A stretch of DNA of 64,000 bases from 66-474 sp035717365 (GCA_035717365.1 DASTIS010000230.1:1-64000); one strand, 5' to 3'; positions 1 to 8,117 are shown, counted from the stretch's first letter. Numbers and translations: made by a program. Notes: generated from the letters alone by a model not told the origin.

Positions 1-5
1 GCAGG

Positions 6-93
6 GGGGTCAGAGTGATGCCGAAAGGGGTCAGAGTGACTTTTCCGTTTGCTTCCGTATTTCCGGAATGTCATGAAAAGTCACTCTGACCCC
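6..93. repeat. REP-like inverted repeat overlapping the ybgC start
   Basis: A 19-base arm starting GGGGTCAGAGTGAC (27-45) is perfectly complemented by 75-93 around a 29-base spacer. A further partial copy of the left arm (GGGGTCAGAGTGA) lies at 6-18. This layout, a long palindrome plus a solitary head sequence, resembles the REP/BIME elements mobilised by RAYT transposases, and GGGGTCAGAGTGA-type repeats are familiar in Xanthomonadales genomes. No transposase is in the window. The right arm covers the most plausible ybgC start codon, so the element has replaced or become the 5' end of that gene. The RAYT link is inference. Confidence 0.75.
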
Positions 94-525
94 GGTTTGC
101 CATGCACCCAACCCGCGTTCAGTTGGCGGATAAGGGTCTATTGGGAAGATACCGATGCGGGAGGCGTGGTTTACCACGCCGGTTACCTGCGTTTTCTCGA
201 ACGCGCGCGCAGCGAGTGGATGCGCGCCGCGGGACTCGGGCAGGATGCGTTGCGCCGGTCGCAGGGGGTCGTGTTCGTGGTGCGCGAACTGGACATCGCC
301 TACGACAAGCCGGCCCGACTCGACGACGAACTGGATGCAACGGTGCAAGTGGTGCGTCTGCGTGCGGCCAGCATCGATATCGCGCAGGCCGTGTTGCGGG
401 TCGCCGACGGCGTTACGCTGGCACGGGCGCGGGTACGCGTCGCGTGCGTGGATGCGCACACCATCTCGCCATGCCGGATTCCCGCTGAAATCGCTCCCTT
501 GATTGAAGGAAACAACCTCGCATGA
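73..525 (+). CDS. ybgC: Tol-Pal-associated acyl-CoA thioesterase YbgC
   Basis: Hot-dog-fold thioesterase of the 4-hydroxybenzoyl-CoA thioesterase family, about 150 residues, the usual size. The family signature YxEDTDAGGVVYHA is present as VYWEDTDAGGVVYHAGYLRF, with the catalytic Asp in the TDAGG segment. It hydrolyses acyl-CoA or acyl-ACP at the inner membrane and is the standard first gene of tol-pal operons. The stop overlaps the tolQ start (ATGA at 522-525), implying translational coupling. The start is uncertain: the frame is open from TTG 49, but ATG 73 and TTG 97 are the better candidates. ATG 73 lies inside the right arm of the REP-like palindrome, and no strong ribosome site is visible. 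The usual upstream ruvB is outside the window. Confidence 0.9.
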   Translation: MKSHSDPGLPCTQPAFSWRIRVYWEDTDAGGVVYHAGYLRFLERARSEWMRAAGLGQDALRRSQGVVFVVRELDIAYDKPARLDDELDATVQVVRLRAASIDIAQAVLRVADGVTLARARVRVACVDAHTISPCRIPAEIAPLIEGNNLA

Positions 526-1247
526 ACGGTTCCATCAACATCTTTGATCTGGTCCTGCACGCCAGTTGGCCGGTCAAGCTGGTGCTGCTGATCCTGGTGA
601 TCTTCTCGTTCTCGTCCTGGGTGATCATTTTCCGCAAGAAGGCGATGCTGGACGCGGCGACCCGTGACGCCGACGGCTTCGAGAATCGCTTCTGGTCGGG
701 CGTGGACCTGGCCGCGCTGTTCCGCGAGGTCAGCCACCGCGCTGGTGAGGCGGGTGGCCTCGCGGCCGTGTTCGAATCGGGCTTCCGGGAATTCGTGCGG
801 CAGCGCCAGCGCGGCGGCGGCGAGGACCGGCGCGCGGTGATGGAGGCATCCGAACGCGCGATGCGGGTGGCGGGAACCCGCGAGGTCGAGAAGCTCGAAA
901 GCAATCTGGAATACCTCGCCAATGTCGGTTCGATCAGTACCTACGTCGGTCTGTTCGGCACGGTGTGGGGCATCATGATCGCGTTCCAGGGCCTGGGTTC
1001 GCTCAAGCAGGCCACGATCGCCACGGTCGCGCCCGGCATTTCCGAGGCGCTGGTCGCGACCGCGATGGGCCTGTTCGCCGCGATTCCCGCGGTGTGGGCG
1101 TACAACCGCTATTCGACCCGCCTGGAGCGCATCATGGTGCGCTACGACACCTTCCAGGAAGAATTCTCGTCCGTGCTGCATCGGCAGATGCAGAGCGACC
1201 AGCCGGCGACGCCGGGGCAGGCGGAAGCGCAGGCGCAGGCGCGCTGA
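522..1247 (+). CDS. tolQ: TolQ, proton-channel subunit of the Tol-Pal system
   Basis: MotA/TolQ/ExbB family inner-membrane protein of 241 residues, close to the usual 230. Three membrane segments are visible: residues about 15-37, then VGLFGTVWGIMIAFQGL in the middle, and GISEALVATAMGLFAAIPAVWAY nearer the C-terminus. The conserved GLFGTVWGI and EALVATAMGL stretches that line the ion path are intact. With TolR it uses the proton-motive force to energise TolA, which helps constrict the outer membrane at division. ATGA overlap with ybgC upstream; tolR begins 16 bases after its stop. Confidence 0.97.
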   Translation: MNGSINIFDLVLHASWPVKLVLLILVIFSFSSWVIIFRKKAMLDAATRDADGFENRFWSGVDLAALFREVSHRAGEAGGLAAVFESGFREFVRQRQRGGGEDRRAVMEASERAMRVAGTREVEKLESNLEYLANVGSISTYVGLFGTVWGIMIAFQGLGSLKQATIATVAPGISEALVATAMGLFAAIPAVWAYNRYSTRLERIMVRYDTFQEEFSSVLHRQMQSDQPATPGQAEAQAQAR

Positions 1248-1263
1248 AGGTCGAGGTAACGTC

Positions 1264-1722
1264 ATGGCACTTCCAACCCGAACCCGTCGCCGCCGCCGCC
1301 GGATGGCGGAAATCAACATCGTGCCCTACATCGATGTGATGCTGGTGCTGCTGATCATCTTCATGGTTACCGCGCCGATGCTGAACCTGGGCGCCGACAT
1401 CCAGTTGCCGCAGTCGGCCGCCAAGGCTTTGCAGGACGAGAAGCAGCCGGTGGTGGTGTCGGTCGACGAACAGGGCGACGTATTCCTGACCCTCGGCAAG
1501 AGCCCGCGCGAGCAGGTCGACGACGAGACGCTGGTCAGGAAGATATCCGCCTTCGTCAAACAGGATCCCAAGGTGTCGGTGTTGCTGGGCGGCGACAAGC
1601 GCGTCGATTACGGCCGCGTCAACCAGGTGCTGGGGTTGCTGCAGCAGGCCGGCGTTGCCAAGGTCGGCTTGATGAGCCAGCCCGCGACCACCGTGGTTCC
1701 CGCGAACGATGGAACGCGCTGA
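1264..1722 (+). CDS. tolR: TolR, proton-channel subunit of the Tol-Pal system
   Basis: ExbD/TolR family, 152 residues, single N-terminal membrane anchor (about residues 18-39) and a periplasmic domain. The proton-carrying aspartate is D24 in NIVPYIDVMLVLLIIF. A very basic stretch (residues 6-13, mostly Arg) precedes the anchor and fits the positive-inside rule. It pairs with TolQ as the stator that drives TolA. Its 3' end overlaps tolA by 14 bases, so the two are co-translated. Confidence 0.97.
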   Translation: MALPTRTRRRRRRMAEINIVPYIDVMLVLLIIFMVTAPMLNLGADIQLPQSAAKALQDEKQPVVVSVDEQGDVFLTLGKSPREQVDDETLVRKISAFVKQDPKVSVLLGGDKRVDYGRVNQVLGLLQQAGVAKVGLMSQPATTVVPANDGTR

Positions 1723-2635
1723 CGCCACGCCACGCGCGGTTGTCTTTTCGGCGTTGCTGCACCTCGGCATCGTCGGCTTCCTGGCGTTGGCGATGCTCAA
1801 CTGCACCCATTGGGAAGACCTGGCCAACCTGCTGCGCCTGCCCGAGGCGATGCGTCCGGTGACGTGTACGCGCGTGGTGCAACTGCAGGGGCCGGTGATC
1901 GAGGCGACCCTGGTCGGACCGGCTGCCGCACCGCCGCCACCGGCATCGAAACACGCTCAGAAGGCGTCGCCGCAGCACGAGCAAAAGCCCCAGCCCAAGC
2001 CGAAACCCGCGCCGCCCGCGCCGGTGCGGGTGCTGCCCACGCCGGTGCCGCAGCCGAAATTGAAGGACCAGGAAAAAGTTGCGCAGATTGCCGAGCAACA
2101 GGCCGAAAAGGAAAAGCAGGCCCAGGAAGAACAACACAGGCAGCGGATGGCCGAGTTGACGAAACAGAAAGAGGCCGAACGCATCCTCAAGCAACTGGCC
2201 AAGGCCAAGGCCGAGAGCCAGGCCCAGCAGCACCGTGTCAACCTCGAGCAACAAAAGGCCCGGCAACTGGCCGACTTGCGCAAGGCACGCGAAAGCGAGA
2301 ATGCCGAAAACGTGCCCGCAGCGAAGCAGGCGATGACCGGACAGGGCGGCACCGACAATGCGGCGTACGTGGCGGCACTGCAGAACGCGATCACCCAGAA
2401 CTGGCTGCGTCCCGACAACATCCCGGTGGGGGTCGTGTGTCCGGTGGAAATCGTCCAGATACCGGGGGGTCAGGTGATTCGTGCCACAGTATTACCGAGT
2501 TGCCCGTTCACCGACGTGGCCAGGCATTCGGTGGAAGCGGCCGTCATGCGCTCGTCGCCGTTGCCGTACAAGGGGTTTGAAAAAGAGTTCACACGCGACA
2601 TCATCTTCAACTTCAAGGTGGATTCCACACAATGA
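1709..2635 (+). CDS. tolA: TolA, envelope-spanning energy transducer
   Basis: 308 residues with the three-domain TolA plan: an N-terminal inner-membrane anchor (about residues 12-28), a proline-rich then Lys/Gln/Glu/Ala-rich helical domain (about 70-210, long runs such as EQQAEKEKQAQEEQ), and a compact C-terminal domain (about 215-308) that contacts TolB and Pal. It transmits force from TolQ/TolR to the outer membrane. Charge-rich repeats make domain II similar only in composition to homologues, while the C-terminal segment with AYVAALQNAITQNWLRP is family-typical. It overlaps tolR (14 bases) and tolB (ATGA). Confidence 0.95.
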   Translation: MERADATPRAVVFSALLHLGIVGFLALAMLNCTHWEDLANLLRLPEAMRPVTCTRVVQLQGPVIEATLVGPAAAPPPPASKHAQKASPQHEQKPQPKPKPAPPAPVRVLPTPVPQPKLKDQEKVAQIAEQQAEKEKQAQEEQHRQRMAELTKQKEAERILKQLAKAKAESQAQQHRVNLEQQKARQLADLRKARESENAENVPAAKQAMTGQGGTDNAAYVAALQNAITQNWLRPDNIPVGVVCPVEIVQIPGGQVIRATVLPSCPFTDVARHSVEAAVMRSSPLPYKGFEKEFTRDIIFNFKVDSTQ

Positions 2636-3963
2636 AGGATGCTCCAGTCATGCGAGTTATAAGAATTTTGCCCTTGCTGATCCTGGCCCTGGCGTCGCTG
2701 TTGTTCGGGACCCAGGCGCTGGCGCAGGGCCTCACCGTCCAGATCGTCAACGGCGTGCCCTCGGCGATTCCGATCACGGTGGTGCCGTTCGGGCAGCAGG
2801 GATCGGGGCCGGCGTCGCCGGTCGACATCGCCCAGATCGTCAGCATGGACCTGGATCGCTGCGGCAAGTTTCGCACCTTGCCCACCGGTGAAATCGTCGA
2901 ATCGCCCACGACCGGCTCGCAGATCGAGTTCGCCACCTGGCAACAGTTGAAGCAGGACTACATCGTGGTCGGCCGCACGGCCTACGACGGCGGCGTGCTG
3001 CGGGCCGAATTCGAACTGTGGGACGTCAACAAGCAGCAACAACTGCTGGGGCTGTCGATCACCGGGCAGGGCAGCGACCTGCGGCGGGTCGCGCACCAGA
3101 TCGCCGATCAGATCTACCAGAAGATCATCGGCGTGCGCGGTGCATTCGACACCCGCATCGCGTACGTGACCATGGTCGGGCTCGGCAAGAATGCGCAGTA
3201 TTCGCTGGTGGTCGCCGACTCCGACGGTTACAACCCGCAAACGGTGGTGCATTCGCACGAAGCGCTGCTGTCGCCGTCATGGTCGCCGAACGGCAACGAG
3301 CTTGCGTATGTGTCGTTCGAGAGCGGCGATTCGGCGATCTACATCCAGAACATCGCCACCGGCGCGCGTCGGGTGGTGTCGGCGCGGCCCGGCATCAACG
3401 GTGCTCCGCGCTTTTCGCCGGACGGCAAGAGGCTGGTGGTGGCGCTGTCCTTCCAGGGCAACGTGGAAATCTACACGCTCGACCTTGCCACCGGCGCGCT
3501 GACGCGCCTCACCCACAATCTTGCGATCGACACCGAGCCGTCGTGGACCCCCGATGGCCAGAATGTCATTTTCACGTCCGACCGTTCCGGCAAGCCCCAG
3601 CTGTACCAGGTCCCCGCGGGCGGCGGGACGCCCCAGCGCATTACCTTCCAGGGTCAATGGAACGGCGACGTCGCCGTCAGCTACGACGGCAAGAAGCTGG
3701 CCGTGGTGCAAGGCAACGGAAACGTGTATCGTATTGCCGTGATCGACCGCTCTCTCGGCGGGCAGGAGACGTTCGTTTCCCCGGGTAATCTGGACGAATC
3801 GCCCAGCTGGGCGCCCAATGCCAGCATGCTCCTCTACGCGGCCACCGAAGGACCGCGCGGCGTCCTGTACGCCGTGTCGGCCGACGGGCGCGTACGGCAG
3901 CGGCTGGTGCTCGGCGACGGCGACGTGCGATCGCCCGCCTGGGGGCCGTACCGGACTCCTTGA
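2632..3963 (+). CDS. tolB: TolB, periplasmic beta-propeller of Tol-Pal
   Basis: 443 residues. A signal peptide is visible (hydrophobic ILPLLILALASLLFGTQ followed by ALAQ, likely cleaved after Ala). The TolB amino-terminal domain follows (about 35-170), then a six-bladed PD40 propeller with repeated SPSWSPNG, PRFSPDGKR, EPSWTPDGQ and SPSWAPN elements. It shuttles between TolA and Pal in the periplasm. The first ATG overlaps the tolA stop as ATGA; an alternative ATG at 2650 gives a shorter signal peptide. An 84-base gap follows before pal, with no clear terminator, so read-through is expected. Confidence 0.97.
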   Translation: MKDAPVMRVIRILPLLILALASLLFGTQALAQGLTVQIVNGVPSAIPITVVPFGQQGSGPASPVDIAQIVSMDLDRCGKFRTLPTGEIVESPTTGSQIEFATWQQLKQDYIVVGRTAYDGGVLRAEFELWDVNKQQQLLGLSITGQGSDLRRVAHQIADQIYQKIIGVRGAFDTRIAYVTMVGLGKNAQYSLVVADSDGYNPQTVVHSHEALLSPSWSPNGNELAYVSFESGDSAIYIQNIATGARRVVSARPGINGAPRFSPDGKRLVVALSFQGNVEIYTLDLATGALTRLTHNLAIDTEPSWTPDGQNVIFTSDRSGKPQLYQVPAGGGTPQRITFQGQWNGDVAVSYDGKKLAVVQGNGNVYRIAVIDRSLGGQETFVSPGNLDESPSWAPNASMLLYAATEGPRGVLYAVSADGRVRQRLVLGDGDVRSPAWGPYRTP

Positions 3964-4047
3964 CGCCATCTTGATCGTCACGATGCTTCAATTTCACCTG
4001 TTGTATCCTCACTCCAACCCACTCGTTCAAAAAAGGATGGATTCGCC

Positions 4048-4557
4048 ATGAACGCAACCGTTCGCGTCTCCGTAATCGCGCTTTTCTGTCTGGCCGCTGC
4101 GGCCTGCGCGAAGAAGCAGGAAGTCAAGCCACCGCCGCCGCCCGAAGCTCCCACCACGACCACGGCCCCCACGACCACCGAGGGCGCATTCACCCCGGCC
4201 GACCTTCAGAGCAACTCGTGCCTGCGCACCCGCGTGATCTACTTCGAGTTCGACAAGAGCGCCGTCCAGTCGCAGTTCAACAACATCATCGCCTGCCACG
4301 CCAAGTACCTGCGTGATCGTCCGATGGCGCGGATGACGCTGGAAGGCAACACCGACGAGCGCGGTACCCGCGAATACAACCTCGGCCTCGGCGAGCGCCG
4401 CGGCAATTCGGTCGAAAGCGCGCTGGAAGCCGCCGGTGCCTCGTCCGACCAGATCAAGGTCGTGAGCTACGGCGAGGAGCGTCCGGTGTGCCGTGAGCAC
4501 AACGAAGGCTGCTGGCACCAGAACCGCCGCGTCAACATCGTCTACACCACCGAGTAA
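4048..4557 (+). CDS. pal: Pal, peptidoglycan-associated lipoprotein
   Basis: 169-residue outer-membrane lipoprotein. The lipobox is AAAC with the lipidated cysteine at residue 20. A Pro/Thr-rich linker (about 25-48) leads to an OmpA-like peptidoglycan-binding domain with IYFEFDKSAV and the TDERGTREYNLGLGERR segment that holds the diaminopimelate-binding Asp and Arg. It anchors the outer membrane to the wall and is released by TolB/TolA. A GGATG ribosome site lies a few bases upstream of the start. Confidence 0.97.
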   Translation: MNATVRVSVIALFCLAAAACAKKQEVKPPPPPEAPTTTTAPTTTEGAFTPADLQSNSCLRTRVIYFEFDKSAVQSQFNNIIACHAKYLRDRPMARMTLEGNTDERGTREYNLGLGERRGNSVESALEAAGASSDQIKVVSYGEERPVCREHNEGCWHQNRRVNIVYTTE

Positions 4558-4562
4558 GCGGT

Positions 4563-5363
4563 GTGGCGAGCGTTGCACGCATGCGCGGCATGTCGCGCAA
4601 ATCCGTAGTGATCATGGCCGCTTCGGCGGCCATGATCGTTGCAGGGACCTGTGCGCCCGGCGCGCGGGCCCAGGACGCCGGCGTGGCCCCTCCGCCGCCG
4701 TCGAGCAGCCTGGTGCTGCTCAACCAGATCCAGGACCTGCAGGGGCAGATGCGCCAGATGCAGGGACAGATCGAAGTGCTGCAACACCAGTTGCAGCAGC
4801 TCGAGCAGACCAGCAAGGACCAGTACGTCGATCTCGATTCGCGCATCGGCAGGCTGGAACATTCGCAACCTGGCGTGGCGGCGAGTACGGCGCCGGGCTC
4901 ATCGGCATCCGCCGTGGTCCCGCCGGCGGCGTCCGCAAGCGTGGCCAAGCCGATGTCTGCCGCCGACAAGGCTGCCGCGCAAGCCGCGTACGACGCCGCA
5001 TTCAAGGCCCTGCGCGACGGCAACTACGTCGATTCCGCGCGCAGCTTCCGCGCGTTCATCGACACCTATCCGCAAAGCACGTTGGTCTCCAACGCGTATT
5101 ACTGGCTCGGCGGCTCGTACTACGTCACCCAGAACTACAAGCCGGCGCTGGCGGCGTTCCAGACGCTGCTCCAGAACTATCCGGACAGTCCCAAGGCGGA
5201 CGAATCGCAACTTCGCGTCGCCGACTGCCAGATCGCGCTGAACGATTACGCCGCCGCACGGCTCACGCTGCAGGCAGCCATCAAGGCGAACCCCGGCACC
5301 ACGCTGGAACAGCGTGCGCGCGAAAAGCTCCAGGCCATGCCCGCGCAACCCGGCACGCCATGA
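4563..5363 (+). CDS. cpoB: CpoB (YbgF), cell-division coordinator
   Basis: Up to 266 residues. A signal peptide (MSRKSVVIMAASAAMIVAG...ARA), a Gln-rich coiled coil with IQDLQGQMRQMQGQIEVLQ that mediates trimerisation, an Ala/Ser-rich linker, then TPR repeats (about 145-260: AAYDAAFKALRDGNYVDSA, SNAYYWLGGSYYVTQNYKPAL). CpoB links PBP1b and Tol so that wall synthesis and outer-membrane constriction keep pace. It is the standard last gene of tol-pal. GTG 4563 lies 5 bases after the pal stop; ATG 4581 or 4590 are equally good starts that keep the signal peptide. Confidence 0.92.
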   Translation: MASVARMRGMSRKSVVIMAASAAMIVAGTCAPGARAQDAGVAPPPPSSSLVLLNQIQDLQGQMRQMQGQIEVLQHQLQQLEQTSKDQYVDLDSRIGRLEHSQPGVAASTAPGSSASAVVPPAASASVAKPMSAADKAAAQAAYDAAFKALRDGNYVDSARSFRAFIDTYPQSTLVSNAYYWLGGSYYVTQNYKPALAAFQTLLQNYPDSPKADESQLRVADCQIALNDYAAARLTLQAAIKANPGTTLEQRAREKLQAMPAQPGTP

Positions 5364-5370
5364 CGCAGCG

Positions 5371-6078
5371 ATGACGACAGGGCAATCGGAACCGCACAAG
5401 GCCGTGGTGCTGGTTTCGGGCGGCATGGATTCGGCGGTCACGCTGGCGCTCGCGCAGGAATCCGGTTTCGCGTGCCACGCGCTGTCGGTGGCCTACGGTC
5501 AGCGGCACGCATCCGAACTCGCCGCTGCCGCGCGCGTCGCGGTGATGCTCGGCGCCGTGGAACACAAGACGGTGTCGGTCGACCTGCGCAGCATCGGCGG
5601 CTCGGCGCTGACCGCCGACATCGCGGTGCCCGAACATTCCGATGCGCATGGCGAGCACGCCATTCCGTCCACCTACGTCCCCGCCCGCAACACCATCATG
5701 CTGGCGATCGCATTGGGCTGGGCCGAGACGCTGGACTCCGGCGACCTGTTCTGTGGCGTCAACGCCGTGGACTATTCCGGCTATCCGGATTGCCGGCCCG
5801 CGTTCGTGGAGGCGTTCGAACGCCTCGCCAACCTGGCGACCCGCGCCGGCGTGGAAGGTGCGGGAGTGCGCGTACACGCGCCGTTGATCGAAATGTCGAA
5901 GGCGGACATCGTGCGCGAGGGGATACGCCTGGGCGTCGATTTTTCTGCAACCGTTTCCTGCTACCGTGCCGACGCCGACGGACGCGCCTGCGGGCACTGC
6001 GACGCGTGCGTGCTGCGCGCGCGCGGATTCGCCGCGGCCGGCATCGCCGATCCGACGCGCTACGTTCGCGGCGCGTGA
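5371..6078 (+). CDS. queC: QueC, 7-cyano-7-deazaguanine synthase
   Basis: 235 residues. It converts 7-carboxy-7-deazaguanine to preQ0 with ATP and ammonia in queuosine synthesis. The PP-loop SGGMDSAV is at about residues 15-22, and the C-terminal zinc site is present as SCYRADADGRACGHCDACVLR, with four cysteines. Start ATG 5371 was chosen because the protein then begins just before the conserved KAVVLVSGGMDS strand; it lies 7 bases after the cpoB stop. The related queE, often found between cpoB and queC in Xanthomonadales, is not here. Confidence 0.96.
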   Translation: MTTGQSEPHKAVVLVSGGMDSAVTLALAQESGFACHALSVAYGQRHASELAAAARVAVMLGAVEHKTVSVDLRSIGGSALTADIAVPEHSDAHGEHAIPSTYVPARNTIMLAIALGWAETLDSGDLFCGVNAVDYSGYPDCRPAFVEAFERLANLATRAGVEGAGVRVHAPLIEMSKADIVREGIRLGVDFSATVSCYRADADGRACGHCDACVLRARGFAAAGIADPTRYVRGA

Positions 6079-6098
6079 CGCGCTAGAATGCGCGGCTT

Positions 6099-6181
6099 GC
6101 GATGGTCGCGTCGTCGCGGATCGTGGCGGCAGGGCCTGCATCCTTGCCCCGTCCGCGGGCAGCCAGGGCCGCGACCATCGC
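6099..6181. repeat. 12-bp perfect inverted repeat upstream of tRNA-Lys
   Basis: GCGATGGTCGCG (6099-6110) is exactly complemented at 6170-6181. The 59-base interior is GC-rich and holds a smaller pair (CGCGGA near 6115, TCCGCG near 6152). The element ends 29 bases before the tRNA. It could be a leader structure of the tRNA transcript, a queC terminator without a U-tract, or chance in high-GC DNA. A TAGAAT -10-like hexamer sits just before it, near 6084. Confidence 0.5.
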
Positions 6182-6210
6182 GCTTCGCGACGTGACGTCT
6201 GGTAACAGCG

Positions 6211-6285
6211 GGGCCGTTAGCTCAGCGGTAGAGCAGTGGACTTTTAATCCATTGGTCGAAGGTTCGATCCCTTCACGGCCCACCA
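6211..6285 (+). tRNA. tRNA-Lys (anticodon UUU)
   Basis: Cloverleaf read by eye. Acceptor stem GGGCCGT (6211-6217) pairs with ACGGCCC (6275-6281), followed by discriminator A and an encoded CCA (6283-6285). The D-arm contains AGCTCAGCGGTAGAGC. The anticodon loop is CTTTTAA with anticodon TTT at 6243-6245, and the T-arm holds GGTTCGATCCC. The genes just downstream look laterally acquired, so this tRNA may mark an integration point, but no duplicated 3' end was found in the window. Confidence 0.97.
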
Positions 6286-6312
6286 TATAAATCAACGACA
6301 TACGTAACGAGG

Positions 6313-6609
6313 ACCGAGAAGGCGAAACCGTCCGAATCCGGCGCGCATGCACGCTGGCTACGCTTCATCAAGCATGCGCAGGCGCTGGGGTTCAGCCTGG
6401 ATGAAGTCGGCGATCTGCTGGCGCTGGAAGATGGCCGGCACTGCCGGGAAGCCGAACGGCTCGGGTCGAGGAAACTCACCACGCTGCGAGAGCGCATCCG
6501 TCAGTTGCGTCGGATCGAGTACGTGCTGGCCGAGTTGGTGGCGGGCTGCCGCGGCAATCACGACAAAGCGCGTTGCCCACTGATCGACGCGTTGGAACAC
6601 GAGCACTGA
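6313..6609 (+). pseudogene. merR: merR fragment (mercury-responsive regulator lacking its DNA-binding half)
   Basis: Read in the frame ending at TGA 6607-6609, these 98 codons match the C-terminal two-thirds of mercury-type MerR: LRFIKHAQALGFSLDEVGDLLALEDGRHC, then AELVAGC, then ARCPLI. All three Hg(II)-binding cysteines are kept (in DGRHC, AGC and RCPLI). The N-terminal helix-turn-helix is absent: the frame runs back to near the tRNA without a start codon or HTH-like residues. It is therefore a truncated remnant, probably cut when the block inserted or decayed next to tRNA-Lys. A functional MerR-type dimer without DNA binding cannot be excluded but no start is visible. Confidence 0.8.
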
Positions 6610-6695
6610 CGGCGCAGTACCAAGCGCGCACGACGCTCCCGCTTTCACCACCCGGTCACGTGCGTTCCACCACGCTCACCGCGGAGGTGGAAAAC

Positions 6696-8042
6696 GTGGA
6701 GCGACCCTTCGATCTCGTGGTGATAGGCGCCGGCACCGCCGCCACGGTGGCTGCGATGCGTACGAGGACCGAAGACTGGCGGGTGGCGGTGATCGACTGG
6801 CGCCCTTATGGCGGCACCTGTGCGCTGCGCGGCTGCGATCCGAAAAAGGTGCTGGTCGGCGTCACCGCGGCGCTGGATCATGCCCGCCGCATGCGCGGCA
6901 AAGGGTTGGTCGGCGGTATCGCGATCCACTGGCCGGAGCTGATGGCGTTCAAACGCCGCTTCACCGACCGCGTGTCGGCCGAACACGAGCAGCTTTATCG
7001 TGCGCACGGCATCGAATGCCGGCACGGTGTTGCCCGCTTTGTCGCGCCGACAACCGTTGAAGTGAACGGGGAGCGCATCGAAGCCGGACACGTCCTGCTC
7101 GCCGCCGGTGCGGAGCCGGTGCGCATGAATATTCCCGGCGAGGAGCATCTGGTCACCAGCGAAACCTTCCTGTCGCTGTCGGACTTGCCACGTCGAATCG
7201 TGCTGGTCGGCGGCGGCTACATCGCGGCGGAGTTCTCGCATATCGCAGCGCGTGCCGGCGCACAGGTCACCGTCCTGCAGCGCGCCGAGCGCCTGTTGAC
7301 CGGCTTCGATTCCGATTTGATCGGGTGGTTGATGCCTGCATTCGATGCGCTTGGCATCGAGGTCCGGCTGGGGACCGCCGTCACCGCGGTCGAAAGAATG
7401 CTTGGCGGCTTTCGCGTGCATGCGCGTACGGGTGATGGCGAGTCAACCTTCGATGCCGAACTGGTGGTGCACGCGGCGGGCCGTGAGCCGGCGCTGCAAG
7501 CGCTGGACCTCGAAGCGGGTGGGATTGCACACGATCGCGGGCGTTTGCGACTGAACGAATATTTGCAGAGCGCGTCCAACCCAGCGGTTTACGCCGCAGG
7601 CGATTCCGCGCAAATGGGCCCGCCGCTGACGCCGGTGGCCAGCCACGACGCGAAGATCGTGGCTTCCAACCTGCTGCACGGCAACCATCTCAAGCCGGAT
7701 TACCGCGGTGTTCCCAGCGTGGCGTTCACCCTCCCACCGCTCGCGAAAGTTGGGCTGACCGAAGCGCAGGCGCGCGAAAAAAACCTGAAGTTCAAGGTCC
7801 ATGCACAGCAGACTTCCGACTGGTTCACCGCACGTCAGGTGGCCGAACCGGTCTACGGTCACAAGGTCCTGGTGGAAGAGGACAGCGACCACATCCTGGG
7901 CGCGCATCTGGTCGGCCCGCACGCCGACGAGACCATCAACCTGTTCGCTATCGCCATGCGCCACGATCTGAAGGCAACCGATCTCAGGCACGCAATCCTT
8001 TCGTATCCCACCAGCGCCTCGGACATCGGGTATATGGTCTGA
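6696..8042 (+). CDS. Class I pyridine nucleotide-disulfide oxidoreductase (MerA/glutathione-reductase-like)
   Basis: About 448 residues. FAD-binding VVIGAGTAATVAA at the N-terminus, redox pair in GGTCALRGCDPKK (CxxxxC, as in glutathione reductase, lipoamide dehydrogenase and MerA), NAD(P)-binding VLVGGGYIAAEFS, second FAD motif YAAGDSA, and a C-terminal dimerisation domain ending in YPTSASDIGYMV. It lacks the N-terminal HMA domain and the C-terminal vicinal cysteines of true MerA, and the usual HPT..E catalytic end is altered to YPTSAS. So the substrate is unknown. Start GTG 6696 is supported by a GGAGG ribosome site at 6683-6687; the frame is open further upstream. The adjacent merR remnant hints at a former mercury-resistance setting. 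Confidence 0.85.
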   Translation: MERPFDLVVIGAGTAATVAAMRTRTEDWRVAVIDWRPYGGTCALRGCDPKKVLVGVTAALDHARRMRGKGLVGGIAIHWPELMAFKRRFTDRVSAEHEQLYRAHGIECRHGVARFVAPTTVEVNGERIEAGHVLLAAGAEPVRMNIPGEEHLVTSETFLSLSDLPRRIVLVGGGYIAAEFSHIAARAGAQVTVLQRAERLLTGFDSDLIGWLMPAFDALGIEVRLGTAVTAVERMLGGFRVHARTGDGESTFDAELVVHAAGREPALQALDLEAGGIAHDRGRLRLNEYLQSASNPAVYAAGDSAQMGPPLTPVASHDAKIVASNLLHGNHLKPDYRGVPSVAFTLPPLAKVGLTEAQAREKNLKFKVHAQQTSDWFTARQVAEPVYGHKVLVEEDSDHILGAHLVGPHADETINLFAIAMRHDLKATDLRHAILSYPTSASDIGYMV

Positions 8043-8117
8043 CACGGCTGGAAACCGTCGCGGCACGGCCGGAGCTGCCGCATTCGCAAAGCCGCGTTCA
8101 CATGGGCGGTCGATTCG

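Noticed and set aside
6347..6583. Plus-strand small frame over the merR fragment
   Set aside because: It is a shadow; the MerR-like residues are read in another frame.
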